Shown in pieces: positions 9,768-17,216 of a stretch of 64,000 nucleotides of DNA. The notes below the pieces were generated by a model. The model was not told the DNA's origin and searched no databases. It worked only from the letters and a program-made list of their open reading frames with translations. Both the position numbers and the translations under genes were made by a program. Every line of letters begins with the position of its first letter. The stretch's first letter is position 1. This DNA comes from Flavobacterium sp. JAS (GTDB lineage Bacteria > Bacteroidota > Bacteroidia > Flavobacteriales > Flavobacteriaceae), in assembly GCF_020991455.1 (NCBI RefSeq), contig NZ_JAJMOX010000003.1, positions 124,001-188,000 on the forward strand. Reading direction: 5' to 3'.

Positions 9768-10526
9768 ATGCAAAAAGTAATTGTATTGTTAATGATCACC
9801 AGTTTTGGCTTTGCTCAGGAAGTAAAACGAAAATTGGTATGGGAAGAAAATTTTAATAAAAAGGAAGTAAACGAATCGGTTTGGAATTTTGAAATAGGAG
9901 ACGGTTGTCCTGATCTTTGTGGTTTCGGAAACAACGAAAGACAGATTTATACCAAAACAAATCACGAATTTAAAGATGGAAATTTAGTTATCGAAGCCCG
10001 AAAAGAAGGAAATAAATACACATCGACAAAAATAACTACAAAAGGAAAGAAAGAATTTTTATACGGCCGAATCGAAGCCAGAGCAAAATTGCCAATTGGT
10101 CATGGTTTATGGCCAGCCTTCTGGATGTTAGGTGCCAATATCGATGAGGTGAAATGGCCCAAAACTGGAGAAATAGATATTTTGGAATATATTGGCCGTG
10201 ATCCACACATGGTATATACAACCTTGCATACACAAGACAGTCACGGAAATACAATTAATACTAAAAGAACCGCTTTTCCTAATATAGAAGAAGGATATCA
10301 TGTATATGCGATTGAATGGACAAAAGACAAAATTGATTTTTTTGTTGATAAAAGCTTAGTTTATACTTTTAATCCCCAGGTTAAAAACGAAGACACATGG
10401 CCATTTGACAAACCATTTTATATTGTACTAAATTTAGCCATAGGGGGAAATTTTGGAGGCCCTGAAGTCGATGATAAAGTGCTTCCACAGAAATATTATA
10501 TCGATTATGTACGTGTGTATCAATAA
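9768..10526 (+). CDS. GH16 beta-glucanase, secreted
   Basis: This 252-residue protein consists of a signal peptide (MQKVIVLLMITSFGFAQ) and a single GH16 domain. The catalytic signature is E135-I-D137-I-L-E140, preceded by WPAFWMLG. It lacks the lipobox and accessory modules of the upstream GH16 enzyme, so it is probably periplasmic or released rather than surface-anchored. A likely role is shortening imported beta-1,3-glucan oligosaccharides. It is the last gene of the locus: a strong terminator follows at 10561. No glycoside hydrolase family 3 or 17 gene accompanies it in this window. Confidence 0.93.
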   Translation: MQKVIVLLMITSFGFAQEVKRKLVWEENFNKKEVNESVWNFEIGDGCPDLCGFGNNERQIYTKTNHEFKDGNLVIEARKEGNKYTSTKITTKGKKEFLYGRIEARAKLPIGHGLWPAFWMLGANIDEVKWPKTGEIDILEYIGRDPHMVYTTLHTQDSHGNTINTKRTAFPNIEEGYHVYAIEWTKDKIDFFVDKSLVYTFNPQVKNEDTWPFDKPFYIVLNLAIGGNFGGPEVDDKVLPQKYYIDYVRVYQ

Positions 10527-10560
10527 GAAAACAATAGTTTGAAAAGTTGTGATTTAGAAC

Positions 10561-10612
10561 AGATGTAAATGACTTAAATATTTAATTGTGAGTTATTTAC
10601 ATCTATTTTTTA
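10561..10612 (+). terminator. Intrinsic terminator of the glucan-utilisation locus
   Basis: Bases 10561-10574 pair with 10591-10604 (14 bp with one G-U pair), followed by a T tract at about 10606-10611. It closes the operon ending with the second GH16 gene. The remainder of the 330-base gap up to 10856 holds the sigma-factor promoter and no coding frame that I could support. Confidence 0.8.
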
Positions 10613-10718
10613 ATGGCTTAAAGTACTTGCAATTTAAGGCGTTTTAGGTGCTTTTCAAGTGAAGCTTAAGTCTATTTTATAAAACTTAATAGTTTCTTGC
10701 TAATTAATGCTTCTTTTA

Positions 10719-10751
10719 TTTGCTTTTTAAAACAATTATTTGTTAAATTTG
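10719..10751 (+). promoter_or_regulatory. Bacteroidota-type promoter for the ECF sigma factor gene
   Basis: A TTTG at 10719-10722 (-33 element) is followed after 21 bases by TAAATTTG at 10744-10751, an exact match to the TAnnTTTG -7 element of the Bacteroidota primary sigma factor. Transcription would start near 10758, giving a leader of about 100 bases before the sigma-factor gene at 10857. Confidence 0.6.
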
Positions 10752-10856
10752 GTCAAAATATTAACATAACTCAAAAAAGGATACGCCTATACAATAAAAC
10801 TACTTTTTAGAAAAATTACTCCAAGATTTTAAAACAGAACTAAAAAAAGTAGTATT

Positions 10857-11441
10857 ATGGCTGATCTGCACATTCCAGACGCTCTATTAGTAAAAAATTA
10901 TGTCGAAGGCAATGAATCTGCTCTTGGTACATTAATAAAAAGACACGAATCTAAGATATATGGTTTTATATATTCTAAGATCTCTGATAGAGATATTTCA
11001 AATGATATTTTTCAAGATACTTTCATTAAGGTAATCAAAACCTTAAAAAGTAATTCTTATAATGAAGAAGGTAAATTTTTGCCTTGGGTGATGCGTATCT
11101 CTCACAATTTAATTGTAGATCACTTTCGCAAGACCAAAAAAATGCCAATGTATAGAGAAACCGAAGAGTTTTCGATTTTTTCTATTATGTCTGATGATTC
11201 CCTAACTATCGAAGGTAAAATGATTGTAGATCAGGTCGAAGTCGACTTAAAAAGGCTAATTGAAGAATTGCCGGATGATCAAAAAGAGGTATTGGTAATG
11301 CGTATGTATCAGGATATGAGTTTCAAAGAAATCTCAGAGCTGACAGATGTGAGCATTAACACAGCATTAGGAAGAATGCGTTATGCATTAATGAATTTGA
11401 GAAAAATAATCGACAAACATCAAATTATTTTGACCAACTAA
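10857..11441 (+). CDS. ECF-type RNA polymerase sigma factor
   Basis: This 194-residue protein has sigma-70 region 2 at about 25-95 (ISDRDISNDIFQDTFIKVIKTL and WVMRISHNLIVDHFRKTKK). Region 4 lies at about 130-185 (ELPDDQKEVLVMRMYQDMSFKEISELTDVSINTALGRMRYAL). Length fits the extracytoplasmic-function class. No FecR-type anti-sigma gene lies next to it. Instead a 47-residue gene follows after 50 bases, and the pair may be co-transcribed up to the terminator at 11702. A housekeeping-type promoter stands upstream. The regulon cannot be told from sequence. Confidence 0.95.
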   Translation: MADLHIPDALLVKNYVEGNESALGTLIKRHESKIYGFIYSKISDRDISNDIFQDTFIKVIKTLKSNSYNEEGKFLPWVMRISHNLIVDHFRKTKKMPMYRETEEFSIFSIMSDDSLTIEGKMIVDQVEVDLKRLIEELPDDQKEVLVMRMYQDMSFKEISELTDVSINTALGRMRYALMNLRKIIDKHQIILTN

Positions 11442-11491
11442 TACTATTTTGAGTATTAGCTCGTTATACTATTATAAAACATTTTGATGGT

Positions 11492-11635
11492 ATGGCGAAA
11501 ATTTACTCGAAAAAGGCATTAGCTTCTAAAAATTTAAAACCGAAGAAAGAAGTTATTTCTTTTTTGCTTAATTACTCACAAGCATTAACAATTGTGAAAA
11601 TTGAAGATAAGAGTTTTGAAATTGTAGCTAATTAA
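11492..11635 (+). CDS. Small 47-residue protein downstream of the sigma factor
   Basis: An ATG at 11492 opens a frame of 47 codons ending TAA at 11635. The product is basic at the N-terminus (MAKIYSKKALASKNLKPKKE) and then hydrophobic/amphipathic (VISFLLNYSQALTIVKI), ending DKSFEIVAN. There is no signal peptide. It begins 50 bases after the sigma-factor stop on the same strand, and the next strong terminator is 65 bases further on, so the two are probably one transcript. The balanced residue composition and clean end argue for a real gene. Function is unknown; partnership with the sigma factor is only inferred from position. Confidence 0.6.
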   Translation: MAKIYSKKALASKNLKPKKEVISFLLNYSQALTIVKIEDKSFEIVAN

Positions 11636-11675
11636 ACAGCCCACTACTTTGGTCGGATGTTTATTTCGAAAGAAA

Positions 11676-11696
11676 AACCAAATGGTCGTTTTGGTT
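11676..11696 (+). other. Small hairpin in the sigma-factor transcript tail
   Basis: Bases 11676-11682 (AACCAAA) pair perfectly with 11690-11696 (TTTGGTT) around a 7-base loop, only 5 bases before the terminator hairpin. Together the two stems form a compact structured 3' end. Confidence 0.35.
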
Positions 11697-11701
11697 GAAA
11701 G

Positions 11702-11740
11702 CTCACTATTTGTATGTAAATACAGGTAGTGAGTTTTTTT
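11702..11740 (+). terminator. Intrinsic terminator after the sigma factor / small gene
   Basis: CTCACTA at 11702-11708 pairs with TAGTGAG at 11727-11733, followed directly by seven T (11734-11740). It marks the end of the sigma-factor transcription unit. The following 11741-12221 (about 480 bases) is very AT-rich and holds only the broken small frame at 12033. Confidence 0.8.
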
Positions 11741-12032
11741 ATGTATTAATCCTACGTTTTGTTATTTTTTACTTCAATAAAAATAATGTTCTAATTACTT
11801 GATAGTTTGATTGTTGAGTTCTGTTTTTGTCTTGTGGATGTTAAAATTTAATATTTTGTTTACATTTTGCTTATTTATTCAAGAATAATTTTTATTTTGG
11901 TTAAATAATAATTTTTTATTCAAGTAAATTAGTTAATTATAGATTTTTTCGTATTAAAAAATCAAAATACATGAAAATTTACTACTATTGAAATCAGAAA
12001 GTAAAAGTTTAACCAAAATAACCAGATCGTCT

Positions 12033-12101
12033 ATGAAGAAAAATTACACTACTTTATTTTGTTTTGTTTGTTGTGCGTAATAATGTTGCGCAAAAAGTAT
12101 G
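12033..12101 (+). pseudogene. Frameshifted remnant of a secreted-protein start
   Basis: An ATG at 12033 reads MKKNYTTLFCFVCCA and then hits TAA at 12078. Reading on in the +1 frame from about 12072 gives VRNNVAQKV and a stop near 12101. Joined, the two frames look like a signal peptide with an AQ cleavage site, typical of secreted flavobacterial proteins. No body of a protein follows. It looks like the relic of a lost gene, but the match is short and could be chance. Confidence 0.3.
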
Positions 12102-12221
12102 AAGACCAATAGTGTTTTTATACTAAGTATTTAGTATTAGGCAAAGAGAGAAACTTTGTTCTAATATTTTAAATATTATTTGTTCCACAATCGATTTAAC
12201 CAACTAACAAAACCAAAAAAA

Positions 12222-13286
12222 ATGAAAAAGAACCTTATGATACTATCATTCCTACTATTGATAAGTATCGGAGCATTTGCTCAAAAAGACCAGATAAAAG
12301 AGGCTCAAAGTTTATTTGATAAAGGAAAAAGCGAAGAAGCTATAACAATTTTAAATAAAACAGAATACCTTATTCTTAATGCGTCTGATGAAGATAAATC
12401 TGATTTTTACTTCTTAAAAGGAAATGTATTAAAAGATTTAGCTGGAAAAAATATCGACGCAGCTAATAATTTCACACTGGCATCACAGTCTTATCAGGAT
12501 GTGTTTTTGTATGAAAACGAGTCAGGTAAGTTCAAATTTACGGTCAAAGCAAATATGGCTTTGAAAGAAATGAAATCCAGTCTTGTCAATGGCGCAATGG
12601 CAGATTTTAATGCAGGTAAATTCAAAGAAAGCGCAGAGAAAAGTTATAAAGTTTATCTGTTTGATAAAAAAGATACACTAAACTTGTATAATGCAGCATC
12701 TTCATCTGTAAATGCTAAAGATTTCGACTCGGCAATTAAATATTATGAAGCCTTAAAAAAGATTAATTTTTCCGGAAAAGGAGTTTTGTATTATGCCACA
12801 AACAAAAAAACAAAGGAAGAAGATGTTTTTGTTTCGCCAAAAGCAAGAGAATCAGCTATTCAGCAAGGACTATACGAAAAGCCTAGAACAGAGTCAATTC
12901 CTTCTAAAAAAATAGAGGTCAATAATAATTTAGCTTATTCTTATCTCGAAAAAAAGGATTACGCTAAAGCAGAATCGATCTATAATTACGTTTTAGAATT
13001 GAACCCTAATTATGTTGATGCTTATATTAATCTGGCTTACCTGAAGTTGCAGGTAAAAAAAGATTTAGCTGATGAAATATCAAATTTAGGAACTTCTCCT
13101 GCAGAAATGCAGAAATATGATAAGTTAAATGCCCGAAAAGATGATATTACCCGTAGTGCGATTCCGTATCTTAAAAAAGTTCTGACAATTGAACCTAAAA
13201 ATTCAGATGCAACAAAAACACTTTTAGGTGTTTACAGATCTTTAGACATGACAAATGAATACAATGCACTAAAGAGCAGCATGTAA
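12222..13286 (+). CDS. Secreted TPR-repeat protein
   Basis: I chose ATG 12222 because it begins the signal peptide (MKKNLMILSFLLLISIGAFAQ); an in-frame TTG 42 bases upstream would bury it. The 354-residue protein has tetratricopeptide-like helices through most of its length: AQSLFDKGKSEEAITILNK near the N-terminus, then NNLAYSYLEKKDYAKAESIYNYVLELNPNYVDAYINLAYL in the middle, and PYLKKVLTIEPKNSDATKTLLGVY near the C-terminus. It is probably a periplasmic or outer-membrane-associated scaffold. No enzyme motif is visible. It is monocistronic and convergent with nth. Confidence 0.88.
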   Translation: MKKNLMILSFLLLISIGAFAQKDQIKEAQSLFDKGKSEEAITILNKTEYLILNASDEDKSDFYFLKGNVLKDLAGKNIDAANNFTLASQSYQDVFLYENESGKFKFTVKANMALKEMKSSLVNGAMADFNAGKFKESAEKSYKVYLFDKKDTLNLYNAASSSVNAKDFDSAIKYYEALKKINFSGKGVLYYATNKKTKEEDVFVSPKARESAIQQGLYEKPRTESIPSKKIEVNNNLAYSYLEKKDYAKAESIYNYVLELNPNYVDAYINLAYLKLQVKKDLADEISNLGTSPAEMQKYDKLNARKDDITRSAIPYLKKVLTIEPKNSDATKTLLGVYRSLDMTNEYNALKSSM

Positions 13287-13305
13287 AAAAACAAGCAAAA
13301 AATAA

Positions 13306-13343
13306 GAAGAAGCTGCTAAATATTATTTTTTAGCAGCTTCTTC
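13306..13343 (-). terminator. Terminator of nth, overlapping its last codons
   Basis: Bases 13306-13320 pair perfectly with 13329-13343 (15 bp, 8-base loop). On the minus strand the stem is followed by a T-rich tract. One arm encodes the last residues of the nth product, so terminator and coding end are fused. It may also serve the convergent TPR gene. Confidence 0.75.
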
Positions 13344-13973
13344 AATTATAGACTTTTTGCCAATAGTTTTGGTGATAATGTCTTTGTCTAAACTCCAGCC
13401 TCTCGCAGGCGAATATTCACGTCCGTACCAAATAATCTGAAGATGCAAATCGTTCCATATTTCTCTGGGGAATAATCTTTTAGCATCTTTTTCAGTTTGC
13501 ACAACATTTTTCCCGTTCGAAAGATTCCATCGGTACATTAATCTGTGAATGTGAGTATCAACCGGAAAAGCAGGAACGCCAAAAGCCTGTGACATCACCA
13601 CACTTGCCGTTTTATGTCCAACTGCGGGTAGTTCTTCAAGTGCCTCAAAACTCTGCGGAACTTCTCCGTTATGTTTATCAATCAAAATATGTGACAAACC
13701 ATGAATTCCTTTCGATTTCATAGGAGACAAACCACAAGGTCGAATAATCTCTTTAATTTCCTCTACCGACATTTTAATCATATCATACGGATTATCAGCT
13801 TTTGCAAAAAGCAAAGGCGTAATTTGATTCACGCGAACATCCGTACATTGCGCCGAAAGTAAAACGGCAATCAGCAGTGTATAAGGATCTTTATGGTCTA
13901 ATGGAATAGGTATAGTAGGATAGAGTTCTTTTAACGTATTTATAACAAATTGTACGCGAGCTTCTTTATTCAT
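13323..13973 (-). CDS. nth: Endonuclease III-type DNA glycosylase/AP lyase without Fe-S cluster motif
   Basis: This is a 216-residue HhH-GPD protein. The helix-hairpin-helix ELPAVGHKTASVV contains K121, and D139 lies in FPVDTH. These match the catalytic lysine and aspartate of endonuclease III, which removes oxidised pyrimidines and nicks the strand. The first half (LLIAVLLSAQCTDVRVNQ) is also classical. The four C-terminal cysteines that bind a [4Fe-4S] cluster in the E. coli enzyme are absent: the segment reads WYGREYSPARGWSLDKDIITKTIG. Only two cysteines (43 and 80) exist in the whole protein. The start has MNKEARVQ, normal for the family. Confidence 0.93.
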   Translation of the reverse strand: MNKEARVQFVINTLKELYPTIPIPLDHKDPYTLLIAVLLSAQCTDVRVNQITPLLFAKADNPYDMIKMSVEEIKEIIRPCGLSPMKSKGIHGLSHILIDKHNGEVPQSFEALEELPAVGHKTASVVMSQAFGVPAFPVDTHIHRLMYRWNLSNGKNVVQTEKDAKRLFPREIWNDLHLQIIWYGREYSPARGWSLDKDIITKTIGKKSIIEEAAKK

Positions 13974-14198
13974 TTCCGTATTTTTAATCCTGTAAAAATA
14001 GCATAATTTTAATGATGTGCCTAATCCAGCTTTCCGTTACAACTCCTCATTGCGCTAGTAACATTTTTAAGTATTTACAAGAGTTTCCTCCGGTCGCTTT
14101 CTAAATGCAAAAAATGTAAACTACCACAATTCCGGGGTTTTCACTATAATCTGGGGCATGAGAACTATTAGTCTTTATTAATGTAGATATTTTAAATA

Positions 14199-14879
14199 AT
14201 GAAAATTATAATGACGGTTATTTTTGTATTTGTTTCCCAATTTTGTTTGAGCCAAAATTGTAGTTGTAAAAAACTACCTAAATTGAATGAAATTATATCT
14301 TGTGAAAAAACAACTTTTAATAATGGAACAAAAATTTACCGTCAATTTAATTGTGATTCCTCTTGGCTTGTTTTTGAAAGTAAAGCAAGGAAAAAGAGAA
14401 TACTTTTTTCTTTAGATAAAAATCTAATCGAATTAACAGAAAAATTAGGTTACACTAGTTGGGTCGAATATAAAAGTACCTTTATAATAGAAAACCGTTT
14501 AATTTCAGGTTGTTGTGATCCACCTGAATATGTGCTGTTTGATAAGAATAGTGGAAAAAAAATAGCAGAATTAGGTAGAGAAGTATTTCATAGTGAAATT
14601 CAAAAATATCCTTATTTTGTAACTATCGATAAAGAAAAATACAGTTTTTTAAGCTTTTTAAATTTGAATACTAATAAAATATTTAAAATTAATTTGCCGA
14701 AAGGAAGAATTGATCAGGCTTTAAAAAAATCAAACTATATTTTTGCGGAGTACTTATTTGAAAAGGGGGAAATTAAAAACGGTATTTTTGAAATTAAATA
14801 TAAATACAAAACAAAAGAAACTAATAAGTGGTTGATTGAAAAAATTAAAGTCGATTTAAATCAATATGTCAATAAGTAA
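14199..14879 (+). CDS. Secreted protein of unknown function
   Basis: This 226-residue protein has a signal peptide (MKIIMTVIFVFVSQFCLSQ) and a cysteine-containing start of the mature chain (NCSCKKL). Two further cysteine pairs (EIISCEK...FNCDSS; SGCCDPPEYVLF) may form disulfides. The C-terminal half is lysine-rich beta-strand sequence. I do not recognise a family. The coding sequence is more AT-rich than its neighbours, which suggests an accessory gene. It stands alone, followed by a 10-bp hairpin at 14884. Confidence 0.7.
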   Translation: MKIIMTVIFVFVSQFCLSQNCSCKKLPKLNEIISCEKTTFNNGTKIYRQFNCDSSWLVFESKARKKRILFSLDKNLIELTEKLGYTSWVEYKSTFIIENRLISGCCDPPEYVLFDKNSGKKIAELGREVFHSEIQKYPYFVTIDKEKYSFLSFLNLNTNKIFKINLPKGRIDQALKKSNYIFAEYLFEKGEIKNGIFEIKYKYKTKETNKWLIEKIKVDLNQYVNK

Positions 14880-14883
14880 TTAA

Positions 14884-14915
14884 ATTTTAGAATCTAAATT
14901 AATTTATTCTAAAAT
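14884..14915 (+). terminator. AT-rich hairpin after the 14199 gene
   Basis: Bases 14884-14893 and 14906-14915 are a perfect 10-bp inverted repeat with a 12-base loop. There is no proper T tract, so termination would be weak; the bcp gene starts 23 bases later. Confidence 0.4.
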
Positions 14916-14938
14916 CAACAATCTAAAAACCTAAATAA

Positions 14939-15391
14939 ATGATAACATTAAAAGCCGGTGATAAAGCACCAAATTTTTCAGGAGTAGATCAAGATGGTAA
15001 AACACATAAATTGGCAGATTATGCCGGAAAAAAATTAGTAGTTTTCTTTTATCCAAAAGCAAGTACGCCAGGTTGTACAGCAGAAGCGTGTGATTTAAGG
15101 GATAATTTTGAGCGTTTTAAAGCTAATAATTACGAGCTTGTAGGTGTAAGTGCCGATAGTCAAAAAGCACAATTAAAATTTAAAGATAAATACGAATTTC
15201 CTTTTCCGTTATTGGCAGACGAAGACAAATCTGTAATCAATGCATTTGGTGTTTGGGGACCTAAAAAATTCATGGGAAGAGAATACGACGGAATCCACAG
15301 AACTACATTCGTAATCAACGAAAACGGAATCATCGATGAGGTAATCGAAAAAGTAAAAACAAAAGAACATGCAGCGCAGATATTGAAATAG
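14939..15391 (+). CDS. bcp: Thioredoxin-dependent thiol peroxidase (Bcp/PrxQ peroxiredoxin)
   Basis: This is a 150-residue cytosolic peroxiredoxin. The signature YPKASTPGCTAEACDLRDNF gives the peroxidatic cysteine C46 and the resolving cysteine C51, the five-residue spacing typical of PrxQ/Bcp. The family reduces hydrogen peroxide and organic hydroperoxides with thioredoxin. Length and start (MITLKAGDKAPNF) are standard. It is convergent with the gene at 15666-17126, with a repeat-rich spacer between them. Confidence 0.96.
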   Translation: MITLKAGDKAPNFSGVDQDGKTHKLADYAGKKLVVFFYPKASTPGCTAEACDLRDNFERFKANNYELVGVSADSQKAQLKFKDKYEFPFPLLADEDKSVINAFGVWGPKKFMGREYDGIHRTTFVINENGIIDEVIEKVKTKEHAAQILK

Positions 15392-15434
15392 TTTCAAGTT
15401 TTCTTTGTTTTAAGTTTCAAGTTTCAAGTTTTTT
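15391..15434 (+). repeat. Short tandem GTTTCAA-type repeat, left arm
   Basis: Copies of GTTTCAAG stand in tandem just after bcp. The inverted form (GAAACTTG / GAAACCTG) repeats at 15567-15617, so the spacer is a large imperfect palindrome built from short tandem units. Confidence 0.55.
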
Positions 15435-15471
15435 GCGTGAGAAATCTTTAGGTCTGGTTTGTAGCAAAATC

Positions 15472-15498
15472 TTTATCAAAGTTTAAAACTTTGACAAA
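15472..15498. repeat. Palindromic intergenic repeat, copy 1
   Basis: TTTATCAAAGTTT at 15472-15484 faces AAACTTTGACAAA at 15486-15498, an inverted repeat with one mismatch. The same element occurs in perfect form at 20363-20391. Confidence 0.55.
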
Positions 15499-15566
15499 AA
15501 TATTAAGTAATATTTTTTAGTGTATAGTTTTGTGATTTTTCGTCCCTCGAAATGACAAGATTAGAT

Positions 15567-15617
15567 GAAACTTGAAACAAAGGAAACCTGAAACAAAAAA
15601 ACTTGAAACGTGAAACA
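15567..15617 (+). repeat. Short tandem GAAACTTG-type repeat, right arm
   Basis: GAAACTTGAAAC, GAAACCTGAAAC and GAAACGTGAAAC units follow each other. They are the reverse complement of the tandem units at 15391-15434 and run up to the bidirectional terminator. Confidence 0.55.
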
Positions 15618-15662
15618 AAAAAATCCCAAAAAAGAAAACTTTCTTTTTTGGGGATTTTTTTA
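15618..15662. terminator. Bidirectional terminator between bcp and the 15666 gene
   Basis: A stem of about 16 bp (from AATCCCAAAAAAGAAA to TTTCTTTTTTGGGGATT, one bulged G) is flanked by an A run on the left and a T run on the right. It therefore terminates in both directions between convergent genes. Confidence 0.8.
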
Positions 15663-15665
15663 ATT

Positions 15666-17126
15666 CTAAGTATTTTGTTCCAATTCTTTTTGCGGATGAT
15701 ATCCAAAAAGGTGGTGTTCTTTTATAATTTCGGCAATACCGGAAGGAAGCATATGTTCCCAACCCGTTTTTCCTTGATTGATCATTTTTAAAACCTCACG
15801 AGAGAAAACCTCAAGATTATGCGGATCGTAATCAGCAATGTCAACCACTTTTCCGTTGAATTTAAAGAATTTGTATAATTCTTTCATTCTAGGATGTACT
15901 TTTAAGTTAGTTGAATTCATTAAAACGCCGTTGTCATCTAACATCGGATACAAGAAAACTTTCATATCTCTGTAGAATAATTTTCCAAAAGCTTCCAGAA
16001 TTCCACCACTTAAATGACGATAGTATTTCTCGTCAAAAATGTCAACTAAATTGTTCACACCCATTGCTAATCCCATTCTTGCTTTGGTATAATTAGCAAA
16101 GTACTCCACAACTTTATAGTATTCCTGGAAATTTGAGATCATAACCGTTTGACCTAATGAACAAAGCAATTCGGCTCTATCCATAAAGTCACGCTCGTCA
16201 ATTTCACCATCAGAACGTAAATTCGAAAGTGTAATTTCAAAAACGACTAAAGTATTGTCTTTTTCAACCTTATTTTCATCGAGAAACATCTTAAGCGATT
16301 TCTCGTACATGTCCATGTTTACCTTTGTAACCGGGCGAAAACTTCCTCTTAATGCAAGAAGATTCTTTTTGTATAAAATGGCGGCTGGCAAAATATTTTT
16401 CCCTTCAGGGTTAAACATTACCGCATCCGTCATTCCGTTTTTAACCAACTGTAAACTCATTAAACGATTATCAACATCAGCAAAACGAGGTCCTGAGAAG
16501 TTAATAGTGTCGATTTCTAATTGGTCTTTATCTAAGTGATCGTATAAATAACGAAGTAATCGTTTGGGATCGTTGTATTTGTAAAAAGCACCGTAAATTA
16601 AGTTTACACCTAAAATTCCAAGTGTTTCCTGTTGTAGTCTGGCGTCAGTTTCTTTAAAACGAATGTGCAGAATAATTTCGTTATAAGCTTCGTCTGGCTC
16701 GATTTGATATCTGATTCCAACCCAACCGTGACCTTTAAACTGTTTTGCAAAATCTATCGTAGCAACCGTATTTGCATAACTAAAGAAAAGTTTAGTAGGA
16801 TGTTTTTCTCTGCTTAAACGCTCTTCAATTATTTGCCCTTCAAGAGTCAGCATTTTTTTTAATCGCTCTTCAGTAACATAACGGCCGTCAGTTTCAATAC
16901 CGTAAATGGCATCACTAAAATCTTTGTCATAGGCAGACATTGCTTTTGCAATCGTTCCCGATGAACCGCCGGATCTGAAAAAATGTCTCACTGTTTCTTG
17001 TCCAGCTCCAATTTCTGCAAATGTTCCGTAAATATTCTCGTTTAAATTTATGCGTAAAGCTTTGTCTTTTATAGAAGGAATCTGTTCGATGACCTTGTCA
17101 CCTTTGAGTTTTATTTCTGTACCCAT
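15666..17126 (-). CDS. Conserved cytosolic protein of unknown function (486 residues)
   Basis: This is a soluble protein without signal peptide or membrane segment. The N-terminal region EIGAGQETVRHFFRSGGSSGTIAKAMSAYDKDF... (about 38-75) looks strongly conserved. I remember homologues in Bacteroidota carrying unrelated automatic names such as nicotinate-nucleotide adenylyltransferase or TonB-dependent receptor. No HxGH nucleotidyltransferase motif or barrel is visible here, so neither name is supported. The gene is monocistronic, with a TAACTTTG -7 box just upstream. Function is unknown; wide conservation suggests a housekeeping role. Confidence 0.8.
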   Translation of the reverse strand: MGTEIKLKGDKVIEQIPSIKDKALRINLNENIYGTFAEIGAGQETVRHFFRSGGSSGTIAKAMSAYDKDFSDAIYGIETDGRYVTEERLKKMLTLEGQIIEERLSREKHPTKLFFSYANTVATIDFAKQFKGHGWVGIRYQIEPDEAYNEIILHIRFKETDARLQQETLGILGVNLIYGAFYKYNDPKRLLRYLYDHLDKDQLEIDTINFSGPRFADVDNRLMSLQLVKNGMTDAVMFNPEGKNILPAAILYKKNLLALRGSFRPVTKVNMDMYEKSLKMFLDENKVEKDNTLVVFEITLSNLRSDGEIDERDFMDRAELLCSLGQTVMISNFQEYYKVVEYFANYTKARMGLAMGVNNLVDIFDEKYYRHLSGGILEAFGKLFYRDMKVFLYPMLDDNGVLMNSTNLKVHPRMKELYKFFKFNGKVVDIADYDPHNLEVFSREVLKMINQGKTGWEHMLPSGIAEIIKEHHLFGYHPQKELEQNT

Positions 17127-17148
17127 TTTATTTTAAATAGATTTGTTA

Positions 17149-17198
17149 CAAAGTTAGCAAATTAGGCTTCTAATGAAAGAGAAATAATCCTATTTTTG
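17149..17198. promoter_or_regulatory. Divergent promoter region with two TAnnTTTG boxes
   Basis: On the minus strand TAACTTTG (17156-17149) stands 23 bases before the start of the 486-residue gene. On the plus strand TATTTTTG (17191-17198) stands 19 bases before the TTG start at 17217. Both fit the -7 consensus. I found no clear TTTG -33 element at the right distance for either. Confidence 0.4.
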
Positions 17199-17216
17199 TA
17201 AAAAAAATAAGTTCAA

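Noticed and set aside
12033..12080. Functional 15-residue peptide gene
   Set aside because: It ends inside a signal-peptide-like stretch and the continuation is in another frame, so a remnant is more likely than a working peptide.
13974..14198. Possible third member of the structured repeat family in the nth upstream spacer
   Set aside because: It has repeat-like blocks (TTTCCGTTACAACTCC, CCTCCGGTCGCTTTC), but I could not align them with the two clear copies or find convincing pairing.
15503..15791. Overlapping frames across the bcp / 15666 spacer
   Set aside because: They are produced by the tandem GAAAC units and the terminator hairpin, rich in K, F and S without protein character.
16255..16539. 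Plus-strand frame inside the 486-residue minus-strand gene
   Set aside because: Antisense shadow without upstream signals.
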